A DNA stretch of 64,000 nt from Schaalia sp. ORNL0103. Lineage in GTDB: Bacteria > Actinomycetota > Actinomycetes > Actinomycetales > Actinomycetaceae. Both the position numbers and the translations under genes were made by a program. Positions 1 through 8,568 of the stretch are shown here, one piece after another (position 1 is the first letter of the stretch; each line of letters starts with the position of its first letter). The stretch is taken from assembly GCF_019429565.1 (NCBI RefSeq), contig NZ_JAHXSA010000003.1:180787-244786 (forward strand), in the 5' to 3' direction. The notes beneath the pieces are model-generated. The model did not search any database and had not been told where the DNA came from. It was given only the letters and a program-made list of their open reading frames with translations.

Positions 1-30
1 GCGCTAAACCCCCTGGAAAAACGGGGTGGT

Positions 31-47
31 TTGACGACGTTTGTAAC
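31..47. repeat. Isolated copy of the TTGACGACGTTTGTAAC motif
   Basis: The 17-bp motif TTGACGACGTTTGTAAC seen here recurs three times near the right end of the window: 63532-63548 and 63584-63600 as its reverse complement, and 63644-63660 in this orientation. Any partner copy would lie beyond the left edge. Function unknown. Confidence 0.7.
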
Positions 48-58
48 ATCGCAACGCA

Positions 59-192
59 CGTGCATCCGGATAGATAACGCGCATCCGGATAGGTTGCGCA
101 CTTCCGGATAGGTAACACGCATCCGGATAGGTTAATAAGCTATCCAGATCGTCACAACCTATCCAGATCGTCACAGCCTATCCGGATCGGGC
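59..192. repeat. 19-bp-phased repeat array, four direct then three inverted copies
   Basis: Seven copies of a motif centred on TATCCGGATA. The TCCGGA/TCCAGA cores start at 65, 84, 103 and 122, then 143, 162 and 181, so the pitch is exactly 19 bp within each block and 21 bp at the switch. The first four read CGCATCCGGATAGGT; the last three read CCTATCCRGATCG, which matches the reverse complement of the first block. No gene is seen in 1-298. It could be a protein-binding array or a mobile-element remnant. Confidence 0.85.
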
Positions 193-298
193 GCCTTATT
201 GCGACGACATCAGCGAACGGCGCCAGCTTTGCCGCCGACAGGCTGCCCCTGTCGGCTGACATGGCATATCGCGCCCCACAAAGCCCGCTCATACGCCC

Positions 299-1159
299 TT
301 ACTCGCGCGAGGCCAGCCAGACCGCGACCGACACGAGGACCAGGCCGATGAGTTCGAAGACGCCGGGGATCTGGCGCAGCATGACGGCTCCGACCAGGGC
401 GGATGTGGCCGGCAGAATCGCGGCAAACAGCGCGAAGGTCGACGCGGCCAGGCGCCGCATCGCGAGCGCCTCGAAGGTGTAGGGAATCGCGGTGGACAGC
501 AGGCCCACACCGACGACGATCGCCATCAGCTTCCACGAGGCCAGGGCCGCCATCGCGCCCGGACCGAGGAAGGGCGCGAAAAACAGGGTGCCCCACGCGC
601 ATCCGAGCGCCAGGTTCGTGACCCCGTCGCGCGTGGTCGAGGCCTTCTGCCCGACGACGATGTAGGCCGACCAGGCTAGGGCCGCGAGGAGGATCCAGGC
701 GACACCGACGCGCACGCTCGGCACGCTCAGGTCGAGGGCGAGCCCGCCGATGCACGCCACCCCAGCGAATGCGAGAACGGCGGCGATGCGCGGCCGCCAG
801 CCGCGGCCCCTGATGACGGCGACGGCGACGGGGCCGATGAACTCGATGGAGACGGCGGTGCCCAGGGGGATGCGCGCGATCGACTCGTAGAACGAGGAAT
901 TCATCGTCAGGATGATGATGCCGAAGAGCGCGGAAATAGCCAGGTCGGAGCGCGTGAGGCCGCCGCGCCACGGACGCTTCCAGGCCAGCAGGACGACCGC
1001 GCCGGTCAGGACGCGCCACCAGGCGACGGAGGCAGGTTCGACGGACGCGAAGGCAATAACCGCGAGCGCCGCGCCGACGTACTGGATGAGGCCGGAGCCG
1101 ACGATGTAGAGCTGGGGCGGAATGCGGTCGGTGACGGGGCGCTGCGCGGGCGCGTTCAC
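299..1159 (-). CDS. EamA/RhtA-type drug/metabolite exporter
   Basis: A 286-residue integral membrane protein made of two EamA repeats (about residues 10-145 and 155-280) with roughly ten hydrophobic helices, the usual size for the DMT superfamily. The family exports small metabolites; threonine/homoserine exporter RhtA is the closest type I recognise, but substrate cannot be read from sequence. The GTG start at 1159 overlaps the msrB stop in a GTGA (4-nt overlap), so translation is probably coupled to msrB and the two form an operon. Fold and family are clear; the specific substrate is inference. Confidence 0.82.
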   Translation of the reverse strand: MNAPAQRPVTDRIPPQLYIVGSGLIQYVGAALAVIAFASVEPASVAWWRVLTGAVVLLAWKRPWRGGLTRSDLAISALFGIIILTMNSSFYESIARIPLGTAVSIEFIGPVAVAVIRGRGWRPRIAAVLAFAGVACIGGLALDLSVPSVRVGVAWILLAALAWSAYIVVGQKASTTRDGVTNLALGCAWGTLFFAPFLGPGAMAALASWKLMAIVVGVGLLSTAIPYTFEALAMRRLAASTFALFAAILPATSALVGAVMLRQIPGVFELIGLVLVSVAVWLASRE

Positions 1160-1560
1160 TGGGCGGGCGCGAAGGTGAGGGCCGCCGAGTTCATGCAGTA
1201 GCGCATGCCGGTGGGCTGATCGGGCGCGTCGGGGAAAACGTGGCCGAGGTGGGAGCCGCAGGTCGCACAGCGCACCTCGGTGCGGATCATGCCGTGGCTG
1301 GTGTCGACGCTCTCGACGGTCGCACCGTCGTGCGCCTGGAAGAAGGAGGGCCACCCACAGGAGGAGTCGAATTTCGCGTCGGAGTCGAAGAGCTTGGATC
1401 CGCAGGCCGCGCACGAGTAGGTGCCGACGCGCGCCTCGTCGAGGAGCTCACCGGTGAAGGGGCGCTCGGTGCCGGCCTCGCGCAGCACGTGGTAGCGCAT
1501 GGGGCTCAGGAGCTTCTTCCACTCGGCGTCGGTGCGGGCAGCGAGATCAGTAGCGTTCAT
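1156..1560 (-). CDS. msrB: Peptide methionine-(R)-sulfoxide reductase MsrB
   Basis: A 134-residue cytoplasmic enzyme that reduces methionine-R-sulfoxide in proteins, using thioredoxin for recycling. It has the two zinc CxxC pairs (Cys50/53 and Cys98/101), the GWPSFF signature near residue 70, and the catalytic cysteine Cys122 in RYCMNS. I start at ATG 1560 rather than further upstream because all family signatures fit from there and a GACAAT box lies exactly 6 nt before the ATG, which suggests a leaderless transcript. It is followed by the EamA exporter with overlapping stop and start. A thioredoxin gene lies at 26560-26937. Confidence 0.95.
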   Translation of the reverse strand: MNATDLAARTDAEWKKLLSPMRYHVLREAGTERPFTGELLDEARVGTYSCAACGSKLFDSDAKFDSSCGWPSFFQAHDGATVESVDTSHGMIRTEVRCATCGSHLGHVFPDAPDQPTGMRYCMNSAALTFAPAQ

Positions 1561-1572
1561 GGATCTATTGTC
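1561..1572 (-). promoter_or_regulatory. Leaderless -10 box of msrB
   Basis: Read on the minus strand, GACAAT is followed by 6 nt (AGATCC) and then the ATG. Transcription would begin at or within a base or two of the start codon. No Shine-Dalgarno sequence is present. Confidence 0.55.
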
Positions 1573-1652
1573 CCGCGCCGTCCGCGCCCTCGCACGCGTG
1601 CGGCCGCTTTCCTTGCGCTCCTCCATCGACGAGGCGGTGGCTCAGTTCGCGG

Positions 1653-1706
1653 TCACCGCTCCGGGCCGGGCGTCTCACTGTGGGCGGCAGGATCGGGAGC
1701 AGTCAT
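1653..1706 (-). CDS. Possible 17-residue ORF under a duplicated msrB-type start region
   Basis: A short ORF (17 codons plus stop) begins at ATG 1706, again with GACAAT 6 nt upstream. The stretch 1702-1750 resembles the msrB start region 1555-1600: both share CTATTGTC next to a GC-rich arm. It may be a duplicated and decayed msrB 5' end, or a leader peptide. Coding is unproven. Confidence 0.2.
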   Translation of the reverse strand: MTAPDPAAHSETPGPER

Positions 1707-1720
1707 GCCTCTATTGTCGC

Positions 1721-1772
1721 GGACCGCCCGCGCCCGTGCACGTATGTGCGTGGGCGCGGGCGGTCCGTTTTC
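1721..1772. terminator. Long GC-rich hairpin between mscS-like gene and msrB
   Basis: Arms of about 20 nt (GGACCGCCCGCGCCC against GGGCGCGGGCGGTCC) with a short loop, followed by GTTTT on the plus strand. It lies downstream of the minus-strand MscS-like gene, although the T-run faces the plus direction. Probably a terminator or a transcript-end stabiliser. Confidence 0.5.
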
Positions 1773-1820
1773 CTCGCGCTGGCCTCAGTGACGAGGCCGT
1801 GGCCCGTTCACCTGTCCCCA

Positions 1821-4800
1821 TCACTCATTGGTGGCGGGTCCTGCGTTGGAGGTCTTCTTCGCCGCTGCCTTCTTGGGAGTCGCCTTCTTGGCGGCACCCT
1901 TCTTGGCGGCGGGCTTCTTCGCGGTGGCCTTCTTGGCGGGAGCCTTCGCGTCCTTTTCAGGGGTCGCGTCGGCTACCTTGTCGGCCGCGTCGGAGGACTT
2001 TTTGGCGCCCTTCTTTGCGGTCGAGGCCTTCTTGGTGGCCGCCTTCTTTGCGGGAGCCTTCTTCGCGCCAGCCTTGGTGGAGGCCGTCTTCTTGGCGGGC
2101 TCCTTCTTCGCCGGGGCTTCCTCTTCCGCCGCAACACCCTCTGTCGCGGCGGCATCCTCAGCCTTCGCGGCCTCAGAAGCCGGCTCGGCGATGGCCGCAG
2201 CGGGCATTACGAGGGTCTCGTCCGCGGGCTCGTCGACGGCGGGCAGGACCTGCGTGGCGTCGGAGTCGAGCGCGCCGGCCTCTTCGGCCTCCACGGGATC
2301 CATGACGATGGTCGCCTCGGCGTCGGCAGTGGGTTCGTCGGCGGCGTCCTTCTGCGCAGCATCAACCTCGGGGGTCTCGACCTCGGGGGCCGAGTCCTCC
2401 GCGGGCGCACTCTCGGGGGCCACGGCCTCGTCGGTCGCGGTCTTTTCGGCCACCACAGACTCGGCGTTCTCGGCCTTCGGCTCACGCGGCTCGACGGCCG
2501 GGATCTGGCCGGTGACGGCGCGCAGCATATCGGCCTCGGCGCCGGTGGGGGCAACGGCGGGGAAGAAGTCCATGATGGACACGCGCGCGGGCTTCACCGT
2601 GGGCGTGGGGCGTGTTTCCGCGTCGAGGCGCGCCTCTTCCGCGACCGCGTACCAGCCGGGGTGGACGGCGGGTTCGTCGGCCTCGTCCTCGGGCGCGCGC
2701 GATGCGGCCATCTCGGCGGGGGTCGGCGCGGGCGGCGGCACGAGTGCCGGCGCGATCGCCTGAACCGTGTCGGTCATGACGGGCCGACCGGTGCGCACGG
2801 GCGGGGGCACCTGCACGGGATGTTTCACGGATGTTTCACGCGCGGGGATCGGCATGGTCTCCTGCTCGTCCGGGGAAAGTTCAACGTCCGACGAGGCCTG
2901 GGCCTCCCCCTCGTCGCCCGTTTCCTCGGGCGCGTCGGGGGCGGGTGCGCCCTCACGCTCAGCATCCTCGACGGGGGCGCTGTCCTCCTGCGAATCGGCG
3001 GCGCGCGAGTCGCCGGAATCGGCGGATGCGCCAGCGTCGGTGGCCGCGTCGGCGGGGGTCTCACCCTGCGCGGGGGCAGGCTGCGCGTCGGCGGCCTGTT
3101 CCTCAGCGGAAGCGACATCGGCAGACTCCGCGTCGGCCTCTGGCTTCACGCCCTCGACCTGGTCGTCGACGGTTTCGGATCCGGCGGCGCCAGATTCGGG
3201 CTTCTCGTCGGCGGAATCATCTGCGACAGAATCAGCCGCGGCCTCCTTCACGGTCGCATCGTCCGCGCGCTCGGCACCCGTACCCTCCGCAGAATCGGCG
3301 GCTGCAGAATCGGGGACCGTATCCTGAGCATCCTCGGGCTCCTCGTTCTCGGGCGCCTCGTTGTCGGCAACAACCGGCTCAACGCCGACGGCTGCCAGGG
3401 CGAGGGTGGCCTCGGGGTCAAGGGCCTCGGCTTCGCGGCGCTTGTGGGCTTCGCGGCGCTCCTGGGCGCGGCGGGCCTCGGCCTCGCGCTCGGCGTAGAC
3501 CTCTTCACCCGGGCCCTCGAGGGCGGCGGCGCGTTCCTCGGCTTCGGCGGAGCCGGAGAAGAAGCGCTCGCCTCGGCCGATGGAGGTGGCGGTGAGGGTC
3601 TGGGTGAGCTGCGGGTTCGCGTTGCCGGCGGCCTCGATGATCTTGCGCAGAGCGCTCTTGGAGATCACCTGGGTTTCGTCGCGGGAGGCGCTGGGGCCGC
3701 CCTCGGCGAGTTCGCGCTGGCGGTCGGCCATGGCACGGCGGCGGGCGCGCTTGGCCTTGCGGCGGGCGGCGACCATGCGCGCGGCGTGCGCGGGGTCCTT
3801 GGGAGCGGCGGGCGCGGCACCGGACGCGGAGATCGCGGAGGCGGCGCCACCCGTCGCGACGCTGGACTGCTCACCGGCCGACGCGGGCGTACCCGCGTGG
3901 GAAGCCGACGTGCCCGTGGCGGCCACGGCCTCGTTCGTGCCGGAGATCCCGGCGAGCTCGGCGGCCAGGCGCGCGATGCGTTCGCGGCTCATGTCCTGCT
4001 CGACGGTGACGGTCTGGCGCGGCTCGATGCGCTGGGCGGGGCGTGCCCACGGCTCTTCGGTGACGATCCACGCGATGATCTGCTCACGCAGGTACGCGCG
4101 CAGGTCGGAGAGGTGGCCGGAGTTCTTCGCGGAGACGAGGACCCGCACGGTGACGGTGTACTCGTCGGAGTCCGTGATCTGCACGCCCCACGTGCGACCG
4201 TCCCACAGGTCGGTGGCGGTCAGGAGCTGCTCGACCTTGGCTCGGATCAGGGTCATTGGTGCGGACCAGTCGAGTTTGAGCTCGACGGTGCCGAGCTGGG
4301 CGGCGGCACGGCGCGTCCAGTTCTCGAAGGGCGTCTGCGTGAAGTAGCGGCACGGAATGATGAGGCGGCGCTCGTCCCAGATGCGCACGACCACGTAGGA
4401 GAGCGTGATTTCCTCAACGGAACCCGTCTCATGCTTGTCGCCGGCAACCACGACGTCGCCCACGCGGATCGCGTCGGTGAAGGCCAGCTGCAGGCCGGCG
4501 AAGACGTTGCCGAGGGTCTGCTGGGCGGCGAGACCGGCGATCACCGAGATGACGCCGGCGGAGGCCAGGACGGTCGTCATGGCCTGGCGGGCGACCTCGA
4601 AGGTGCCGATGATGGCGACCACGCCCACGACGACGACGATCGACTGGGTGAGCCGGCGCAGCACCTGGGCCTGAGTCTCGAAACGGCGTGAACGCCCCTG
4701 GTCAGAATCCTGGCGAGCCTTGGCGGCGTCCTCGAAGACCCACGCGGCGGCGTACGCCATCCACGTCAGGCAGGCGAGGGCGACGACGAGCAGCACGTGC

Positions 4801-5156
4801 ATGAGGAACGTCGTGATCGACGTGCCGTTCCAGTCGGACAGGTGTGGATTGACCAGCGCGATGCCGAGCCCCGCCCACGCTCCCCAGGCCGCGAAGGTGA
4901 AGTGACCCGGACGACGCACGCGCGCCAGGATCGACGAGGCCGTGGCCGCCTTCGAGAGCGCCTTACGTGCCAGGGCGGAGAGGAGAACCGAGAGGACGAT
5001 ACCCACGAAGGCGCCGACGAGCGGGCCGAGGATCAGGAGGGTGATGTCGATGGTCGTGGCCACGGCGCCCTCCGCCCCGGATTGTGGGTCGGCGATCGCC
5101 CGCGTGAGGGCGTCCGAGGCCTGGGCGAGGGCACCGACTGCTGGTGTCATAGTCAT
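1821..5156 (-). CDS. MscS-family mechanosensitive channel with giant acidic and histone-H1-like tail
   Basis: 1111 residues. Hydrophobic helices lie at about 36-62, 85-103, 115-140 and 172-228. The MscS pore and beta domain (residues about 205-410) shows the signature region GLAAQQTLGNVFAGLQLAF and then RVGDVV. MscS channels open under membrane tension to release solutes; most are about 280-400 residues. Here the channel is followed by roughly 600 residues rich in Ala, Glu and Asp, then about 100 residues of repeated AKKA/PAKK units like a histone H1 tail. All of this is in one open frame with no frameshift seen. On the minus strand TACCCT lies 6 nt before the ATG, so the gene is probably leaderless. 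The channel assignment is strong; the role of the tail is unknown. Confidence 0.88.
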   Translation of the reverse strand: MTMTPAVGALAQASDALTRAIADPQSGAEGAVATTIDITLLILGPLVGAFVGIVLSVLLSALARKALSKAATASSILARVRRPGHFTFAAWGAWAGLGIALVNPHLSDWNGTSITTFLMHVLLVVALACLTWMAYAAAWVFEDAAKARQDSDQGRSRRFETQAQVLRRLTQSIVVVVGVVAIIGTFEVARQAMTTVLASAGVISVIAGLAAQQTLGNVFAGLQLAFTDAIRVGDVVVAGDKHETGSVEEITLSYVVVRIWDERRLIIPCRYFTQTPFENWTRRAAAQLGTVELKLDWSAPMTLIRAKVEQLLTATDLWDGRTWGVQITDSDEYTVTVRVLVSAKNSGHLSDLRAYLREQIIAWIVTEEPWARPAQRIEPRQTVTVEQDMSRERIARLAAELAGISGTNEAVAATGTSASHAGTPASAGEQSSVATGGAASAISASGAAPAAPKDPAHAARMVAARRKAKRARRRAMADRQRELAEGGPSASRDETQVISKSALRKIIEAAGNANPQLTQTLTATSIGRGERFFSGSAEAEERAAALEGPGEEVYAEREAEARRAQERREAHKRREAEALDPEATLALAAVGVEPVVADNEAPENEEPEDAQDTVPDSAAADSAEGTGAERADDATVKEAAADSVADDSADEKPESGAAGSETVDDQVEGVKPEADAESADVASAEEQAADAQPAPAQGETPADAATDAGASADSGDSRAADSQEDSAPVEDAEREGAPAPDAPEETGDEGEAQASSDVELSPDEQETMPIPARETSVKHPVQVPPPVRTGRPVMTDTVQAIAPALVPPPAPTPAEMAASRAPEDEADEPAVHPGWYAVAEEARLDAETRPTPTVKPARVSIMDFFPAVAPTGAEADMLRAVTGQIPAVEPREPKAENAESVVAEKTATDEAVAPESAPAEDSAPEVETPEVDAAQKDAADEPTADAEATIVMDPVEAEEAGALDSDATQVLPAVDEPADETLVMPAAAIAEPASEAAKAEDAAATEGVAAEEEAPAKKEPAKKTASTKAGAKKAPAKKAATKKASTAKKGAKKSSDAADKVADATPEKDAKAPAKKATAKKPAAKKGAAKKATPKKAAAKKTSNAGPATNE

Positions 5157-5251
5157 GCATCAAGGGTAGGTCGCCTAGCTGATGAAATCCTGTGAATTCC
5201 GCACAATTGCAACGTTTTTCGGTAATGTGTTAGCTGTCACTTGATTTCGTT

Positions 5252-5281
5252 TTGACGCGCCCCGCGCGTTCTGCCTAAACT
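5252..5281 (+). promoter_or_regulatory. Promoter of the tRNA-Glu/Asp/Phe cluster
   Basis: TTGACG (5252-5257) and TAAACT (5276-5281) are separated by 18 bp and lie about 38 bp before tRNA-Glu. This is a near-consensus sigma-70-type promoter. Confidence 0.7.
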
Positions 5282-5319
5282 ATCTCCCGTCTTCGGACGC
5301 CAGTTCGACGGCCAAGCAG

Positions 5320-5395
<76 letters not shown>

Positions 5396-5444
5396 CCGGT
5401 CGCTTATGTGATTGGAACAATTCAATAGGTCTTACCTGTTGTAA

Positions 5445-5518
5445 GGCCCCGTAGCGCAGTTGGTTAGCGCGCCGCCCTGTCACGGCGGAGGTCGCGGGTT
5501 CAAGTCCCGTCGGGGTCG
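5445..5518 (+). tRNA. tRNA-Asp (anticodon GTC)
   Basis: Cloverleaf with acceptor GGCCCCG pairing with CGGGGTC, anticodon stem CCGCC/GGCGG around CTGTCAC, and T-arm GGTTCAAGTCC. The genome continues CCG after the discriminator, so the terminal CCA is not fully encoded, unlike the neighbouring tRNAs. Confidence 0.95.
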
Positions 5519-5545
5519 CCGACCAGACCTTTTGGTTCAGGTCTT

Positions 5546-5621
5546 GGCTCTGTAGCTCAGTTGGTAGAGCGTTCGACTGAAAATCGAAAGGTCACCGGAT
5601 CGACGCCGGTCGGAGCCACCA
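5546..5621 (+). tRNA. tRNA-Phe (anticodon GAA)
   Basis: Cloverleaf with acceptor GGCTCTG/CGGAGCC, anticodon stem TTCGA/TCGAA around CTGAAAA, discriminator A and encoded CCA. Last tRNA of the cluster, directly followed by a terminator. Confidence 0.95.
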
Positions 5622-5627
5622 GCAAGT

Positions 5628-5657
5628 CCCCGAAGCATTCGCTTCGGGGTTTTTGTT
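5628..5657 (+). terminator. Intrinsic terminator of the tRNA cluster
   Basis: CCCCGAAGC/GCTTCGGGG hairpin with a short loop followed by TTTTTGTTTT. Confidence 0.88.
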
Positions 5658-5766
5658 TTATCCATTGCACCGACGCGGCCACCAGGACCGAGGCCACGCA
5701 CATGCTTTTTACCTGGGGCGGGGGCCACTTTTCAGAAGGTCCATGCGACAGCTCCACACACGCGAC

Positions 5767-5890
5767 CAGACAAATTTCGCACATAATTTCCAACGGTCAT
5801 TTTTCAAGCACGCCAGAAAACGTTGCAATCCCAACGATCAACGTTCACAGTTTGAAGCACCTTCAAGGGAATTACGTGCGAAATTTCTGG
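5767..5890. repeat. 112-bp inverted-repeat element, copy 1
   Basis: AT-rich element with inverted ends (left AAATTTCGCACATAATTTCC, right GGAATTACGTGCGAAATTT) and a central block CGTTGCAATCCCAACG. The same ends, centre and spacing recur at 32294-32404, 32433-32545 and 53636-53748. No ORF. The rest of 5660-6230 holds no gene; I see only a 14-bp palindrome AGCTCATATGAGCT at 5930-5943. Confidence 0.8.
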
Positions 5891-6239
5891 AGACCGCGAG
5901 GCCTTGCGCCACACCCAATAAGCGAAGCAGCTCATATGAGCTTCACCACTAATGCGACTGGGCGACAAAAAATAGTAACGCCAGTCAATTAATTACCGAA
6001 CAACCAGAACGCCGCCCGAATGCTGACATTTCCAACCGGCTTAATGTCCGTTGAATCGCTAGACGACCAAAACAAACCCTCCATAACGTGGACAAATAGA
6101 CGACATTAAACGCGCAGCCCATGACAGACAGGCGTAGCCTTCCCATCAGCATCATTACTTGCTAACCAGAGCGGATGGGCAGCCACCCCGACGCACGCGC
6201 CACGGCCTCGGCCCCCATCCATGACGAATGGAGACTCAC

Positions 6240-7679
6240 GTGCACCCACGCAGTATCGGGCGCCTTTTCCCGCTCGCTGTCGGGATGATCGTCGCCGGCC
6301 TGCTGGCCGCGTTCATCGCGATCGCCCCCTCCTACGCCAGCTCCGTCGGCGTCGTCACCAAGATCTCGCTGGCGCGCGAGGACAAGGAAACCACCGCGCC
6401 CACCGTCGGCATCCACGTCATGACCATGTCCTTCGACATTGACACGACCGGCAAGGACGTCGCGCCCGGCGACACGTTCACCATTCAGATTCCCCCCGAG
6501 CTTAGGATTATCTCGGACTCGGGCAGCTCGACGCTGAACTTCAGCATGCTCAACGAGGACAAGGTCCCCGTCGTTGACTGCTCCGTCCCCGTGGGTGAGG
6601 GCGTGTCCATGACCTGCACCTTCGGCGAGTACGCAAGGGACCATCACAGCATCATCGGCCACGGCACCGTGCGCACGAAGGCGGTGCACGCCACGACCTC
6701 GTCGACAGTGTCCTTCCCGGTCAACGGCACCGCTGTCATCGTGGACCTGCCCGGCGGCTCGATCTCCGGCACGTACGAGCGCACCCTGCCCAACACCCAG
6801 AAGTGGGGCCTGCCCAAGGAAGGCGACCCCTCGCGGATCATCTGGGAGATCGACATCAAGGGATCCCAGCTGCCCGAGGGTGCAACCGAGGTCGAGATCG
6901 TTGATACCTTCGACATGAGCTCCGGCGGCTACTCGCTGGTGCCCGGGTCGGAGAATCTCTACTACTACAACAACGACGCTGAGTTCCAGGCCGATCAGGC
7001 GCCCGCCCTCAAGGCCGGCGCGTCGATCGGCGACGGCACCTTCACGATGGAGGCCAGCGCCGACGGCACCGGGTTCACCGCGACGTTCCCGCGCCTGACG
7101 AACAACGGCACCTACGTCCTACAGTACGAGGCCACGATCAACAACTTGGCCACGGTTCGTAACGGCGTCACCTTCCACAACGACGCGCTCATCAACGCGA
7201 AGCTGTACACGGGCGGCGTGGACATCCACTCGGACGGCTCGGGCGACGCGAACGGCAACGCGAATCCGACGCCCACCCCGTCGGTGACGCCGACGCCTGA
7301 GCCGACGCCTTCCACAACTCCCACGCCGGAGCCCACTCCTTCCGCAACTCCCACGCCGGAGCCGAGCCCGACCCCGTCCGTGACCCCGTCTCCGTCTCCG
7401 TCTCCGTCTCCGACGCCAACCGTTACCCCGACGCCTACGCCGTCGGTGACGCCCGAGCCGACTCCGTCGACCACCCCGACTCCTTCGGCCACACCGACCC
7501 CGTCGGCTCCCTCGACGCCGAGCTCGCCCACTCCCCCGGCCACGCCTCCCACGCCTTCGGCTCCCGCGCCGAAGCAGCTGGCTCGCACGGGCGCCGACAT
7601 GGCTGGCGTCCTCGCTGGTGCCGGCGTGCTGGGCCTGCTGGGCGCGCTGGCGGTGGCCGCTCGCCGACGGGGAGCCTGA
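6240..7679 (+). CDS. Sortase-anchored surface protein with Ig-like adhesin region and Pro/Thr-rich stalk
   Basis: About 479 residues from GTG 6240, chosen over ATG 6228 because GGAG lies 6 nt before the GTG. Order: signal peptide ending near PSYAS; a beta-rich adhesin-like region (about residues 35-335) of the kind found in Gram-positive fibrinogen/collagen-binding surface proteins; a long stalk of TPTPEP/PSPSP repeats (about 340-440); and a C-terminal sorting signal LARTG followed by a hydrophobic helix and RRRGA. The motif is L-A-R-T-G rather than LPxTG, a variant common in high-GC actinobacteria. Predicted to be covalently anchored to peptidoglycan by a housekeeping (class E-type) sortase not present in this window. 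Ligand unknown. Confidence 0.85.
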   Translation: MHPRSIGRLFPLAVGMIVAGLLAAFIAIAPSYASSVGVVTKISLAREDKETTAPTVGIHVMTMSFDIDTTGKDVAPGDTFTIQIPPELRIISDSGSSTLNFSMLNEDKVPVVDCSVPVGEGVSMTCTFGEYARDHHSIIGHGTVRTKAVHATTSSTVSFPVNGTAVIVDLPGGSISGTYERTLPNTQKWGLPKEGDPSRIIWEIDIKGSQLPEGATEVEIVDTFDMSSGGYSLVPGSENLYYYNNDAEFQADQAPALKAGASIGDGTFTMEASADGTGFTATFPRLTNNGTYVLQYEATINNLATVRNGVTFHNDALINAKLYTGGVDIHSDGSGDANGNANPTPTPSVTPTPEPTPSTTPTPEPTPSATPTPEPSPTPSVTPSPSPSPSPTPTVTPTPTPSVTPEPTPSTTPTPSATPTPSAPSTPSSPTPPATPPTPSAPAPKQLARTGADMAGVLAGAGVLGLLGALAVAARRRGA

Positions 7680-7721
7680 CCGCCCCACCCTCCGCGTGAG
7701 GGTACGGATCTGACGCACTGA

Positions 7722-7751
7722 GCCCCGGCCTCGTATCGACGAGGTCGGGGC
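7722..7751. terminator. Palindrome after the surface-protein gene
   Basis: GCCCCGGCCTCGT/ACGAGGTCGGGGC with a 4-nt loop. It can act as a terminator and is also a member of the dispersed GACGAGGCCGGGGC family described in the findings. From here to 8026 I see no gene. Confidence 0.7.
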
Positions 7752-8026
7752 ACAGTCTTACGCGAACGCGCCCGCGCGCGCTCGTGATCGCCGGGAAAGT
7801 GTGAGAGAAACCGGCGGCGAGCGGTCGCGTGGGCGCGTCCGTTTACACAGAACGTTTCAACAGAGAGAAAGAACCCGGAAGAAACAGTGATTAGCGTAAC
7901 AGGCATCGGGTTCTCGCGGGCGCGTTTGGATGATCAATTTTCGGCGAACTTTTGCGTGGCCCTCTTGGTCCATCCGGGCGCGCCACGACCACCCTCCTAC
8001 CCCTCGCTCGGGACGACCGAAACGCA

Positions 8027-8240
8027 TCAGGACTCAACCGCGTCCCACTCGTCGTCGTGGATGTAGGTGCCGTCGAGGCGCACGACCGTCTCGGAGGCGC
8101 GGGGCATGCTTCGACGGCCTCGAGGATGCCGAGGGCGATGAGGACGCGGCCGCCTTCGTCGTTCAGGCGGTCCGTATCGACGACGATGGTGGCCCGCCTG
8201 CCCGGGGATCACTCCCAGGTGGGCTGGCTGCCACCCTCGT
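8027..8240 (-). pseudogene. Broken remnant of an unidentified gene
   Basis: Minus-strand reading gives GC3-rich coding pieces in two frames. One piece runs GAYEGGSQPTWE, then an in-frame TGA, then IVVDTDRLNDEGGRVLIALG and ILEAVEACP. After a frameshift near 8107 it continues SETVVRLDGTYIHDDEW to a stop at 8027. No intact start is visible. The stop and the frameshift indicate decay. I do not recognise the family. Confidence 0.5.
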
Positions 8241-8363
8241 ACGCGCCTTATCACTGTTTCAAGAACGCCTCATCCCTGCTCACAGGGAAAAACTTCGATC
8301 AAACCAGTGACAGCAGGAGAGCGTTGTTTACATGTCTTTCTTAACCGAAACCAACCTTGAGAC

Positions 8364-8369
8364 TAGTAT
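8364..8369 (+). promoter_or_regulatory. -10 box of candidate small RNA
   Basis: TAGTAT ends 7 nt before the first base of the long closing stem at 8377. A weak -35 (TTAACC, 8341-8346) lies 17 bp upstream. Confidence 0.45.
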
Positions 8370-8376
8370 CGACGCA

Positions 8377-8540
8377 GCGAGAGGATACGGTAGGACGTCT
8401 GGTAGCAGAGCGTTCAAAGGAAGCTGCTCCAGCAGCTTCGGGTGCGGGACTGCCTTCAGCTTCTGGCTGTAAAGACCCCATGTACCAAGATATCCTCTCG
8501 CTTTCATGTGCTCCTGAACGATGTTCAGGAGCATTTGTTT
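8377..8540 (+). ncRNA. Candidate structured small RNA with intrinsic terminator
   Basis: An 11-bp perfect stem, GCGAGAGGATA (8377-8387) with TATCCTCTCGC (8491-8501), closes a ~125-nt domain. Further complementary pieces are nested in register (GGTA with TACC, GTCT with AGAC), and an internal hairpin AAGCTGCT/AGCAGCTT lies at 8421-8438. Directly after comes TGCTCCTGAAC/GTTCAGGAGCA (8509-8533) followed by TTTGTTT, a terminator. Together with the -10 box this looks like a complete RNA gene of about 165 nt with a rod-like fold. It resembles 6S-type architecture only in outline and I cannot assign a family. Confidence 0.45.
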
Positions 8541-8558
8541 GCTCAATTTGATTGAGCA
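8540..8558. repeat. Second hairpin after the candidate RNA
   Basis: TGCTCAAT/ATTGAGCA with a 3-nt loop. It shares the TGCTC...GAGCA ends of the preceding terminator hairpin, giving two hairpins in tandem. Confidence 0.6.
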
Positions 8559-8568
8559 TTTCCTGATC

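Noticed and set aside
1680..4691. 1003-codon plus-strand open frame opposite the MscS-like gene
   Set aside because: Gly/Arg/Leu-rich antisense frame produced by extreme GC3 of the minus-strand gene; no domain, no ribosome binding site.
8188..8215. Third CRISPR-like repeat in reverse orientation
   Set aside because: Similarity to the I-E consensus is weak and it lies inside the decayed coding remnant.
8328..8546. 72-codon minus-strand ORF
   Set aside because: Covers the whole self-complementary region better explained as a structured plus-strand RNA; TTG start without a ribosome binding site and mixed codon use.
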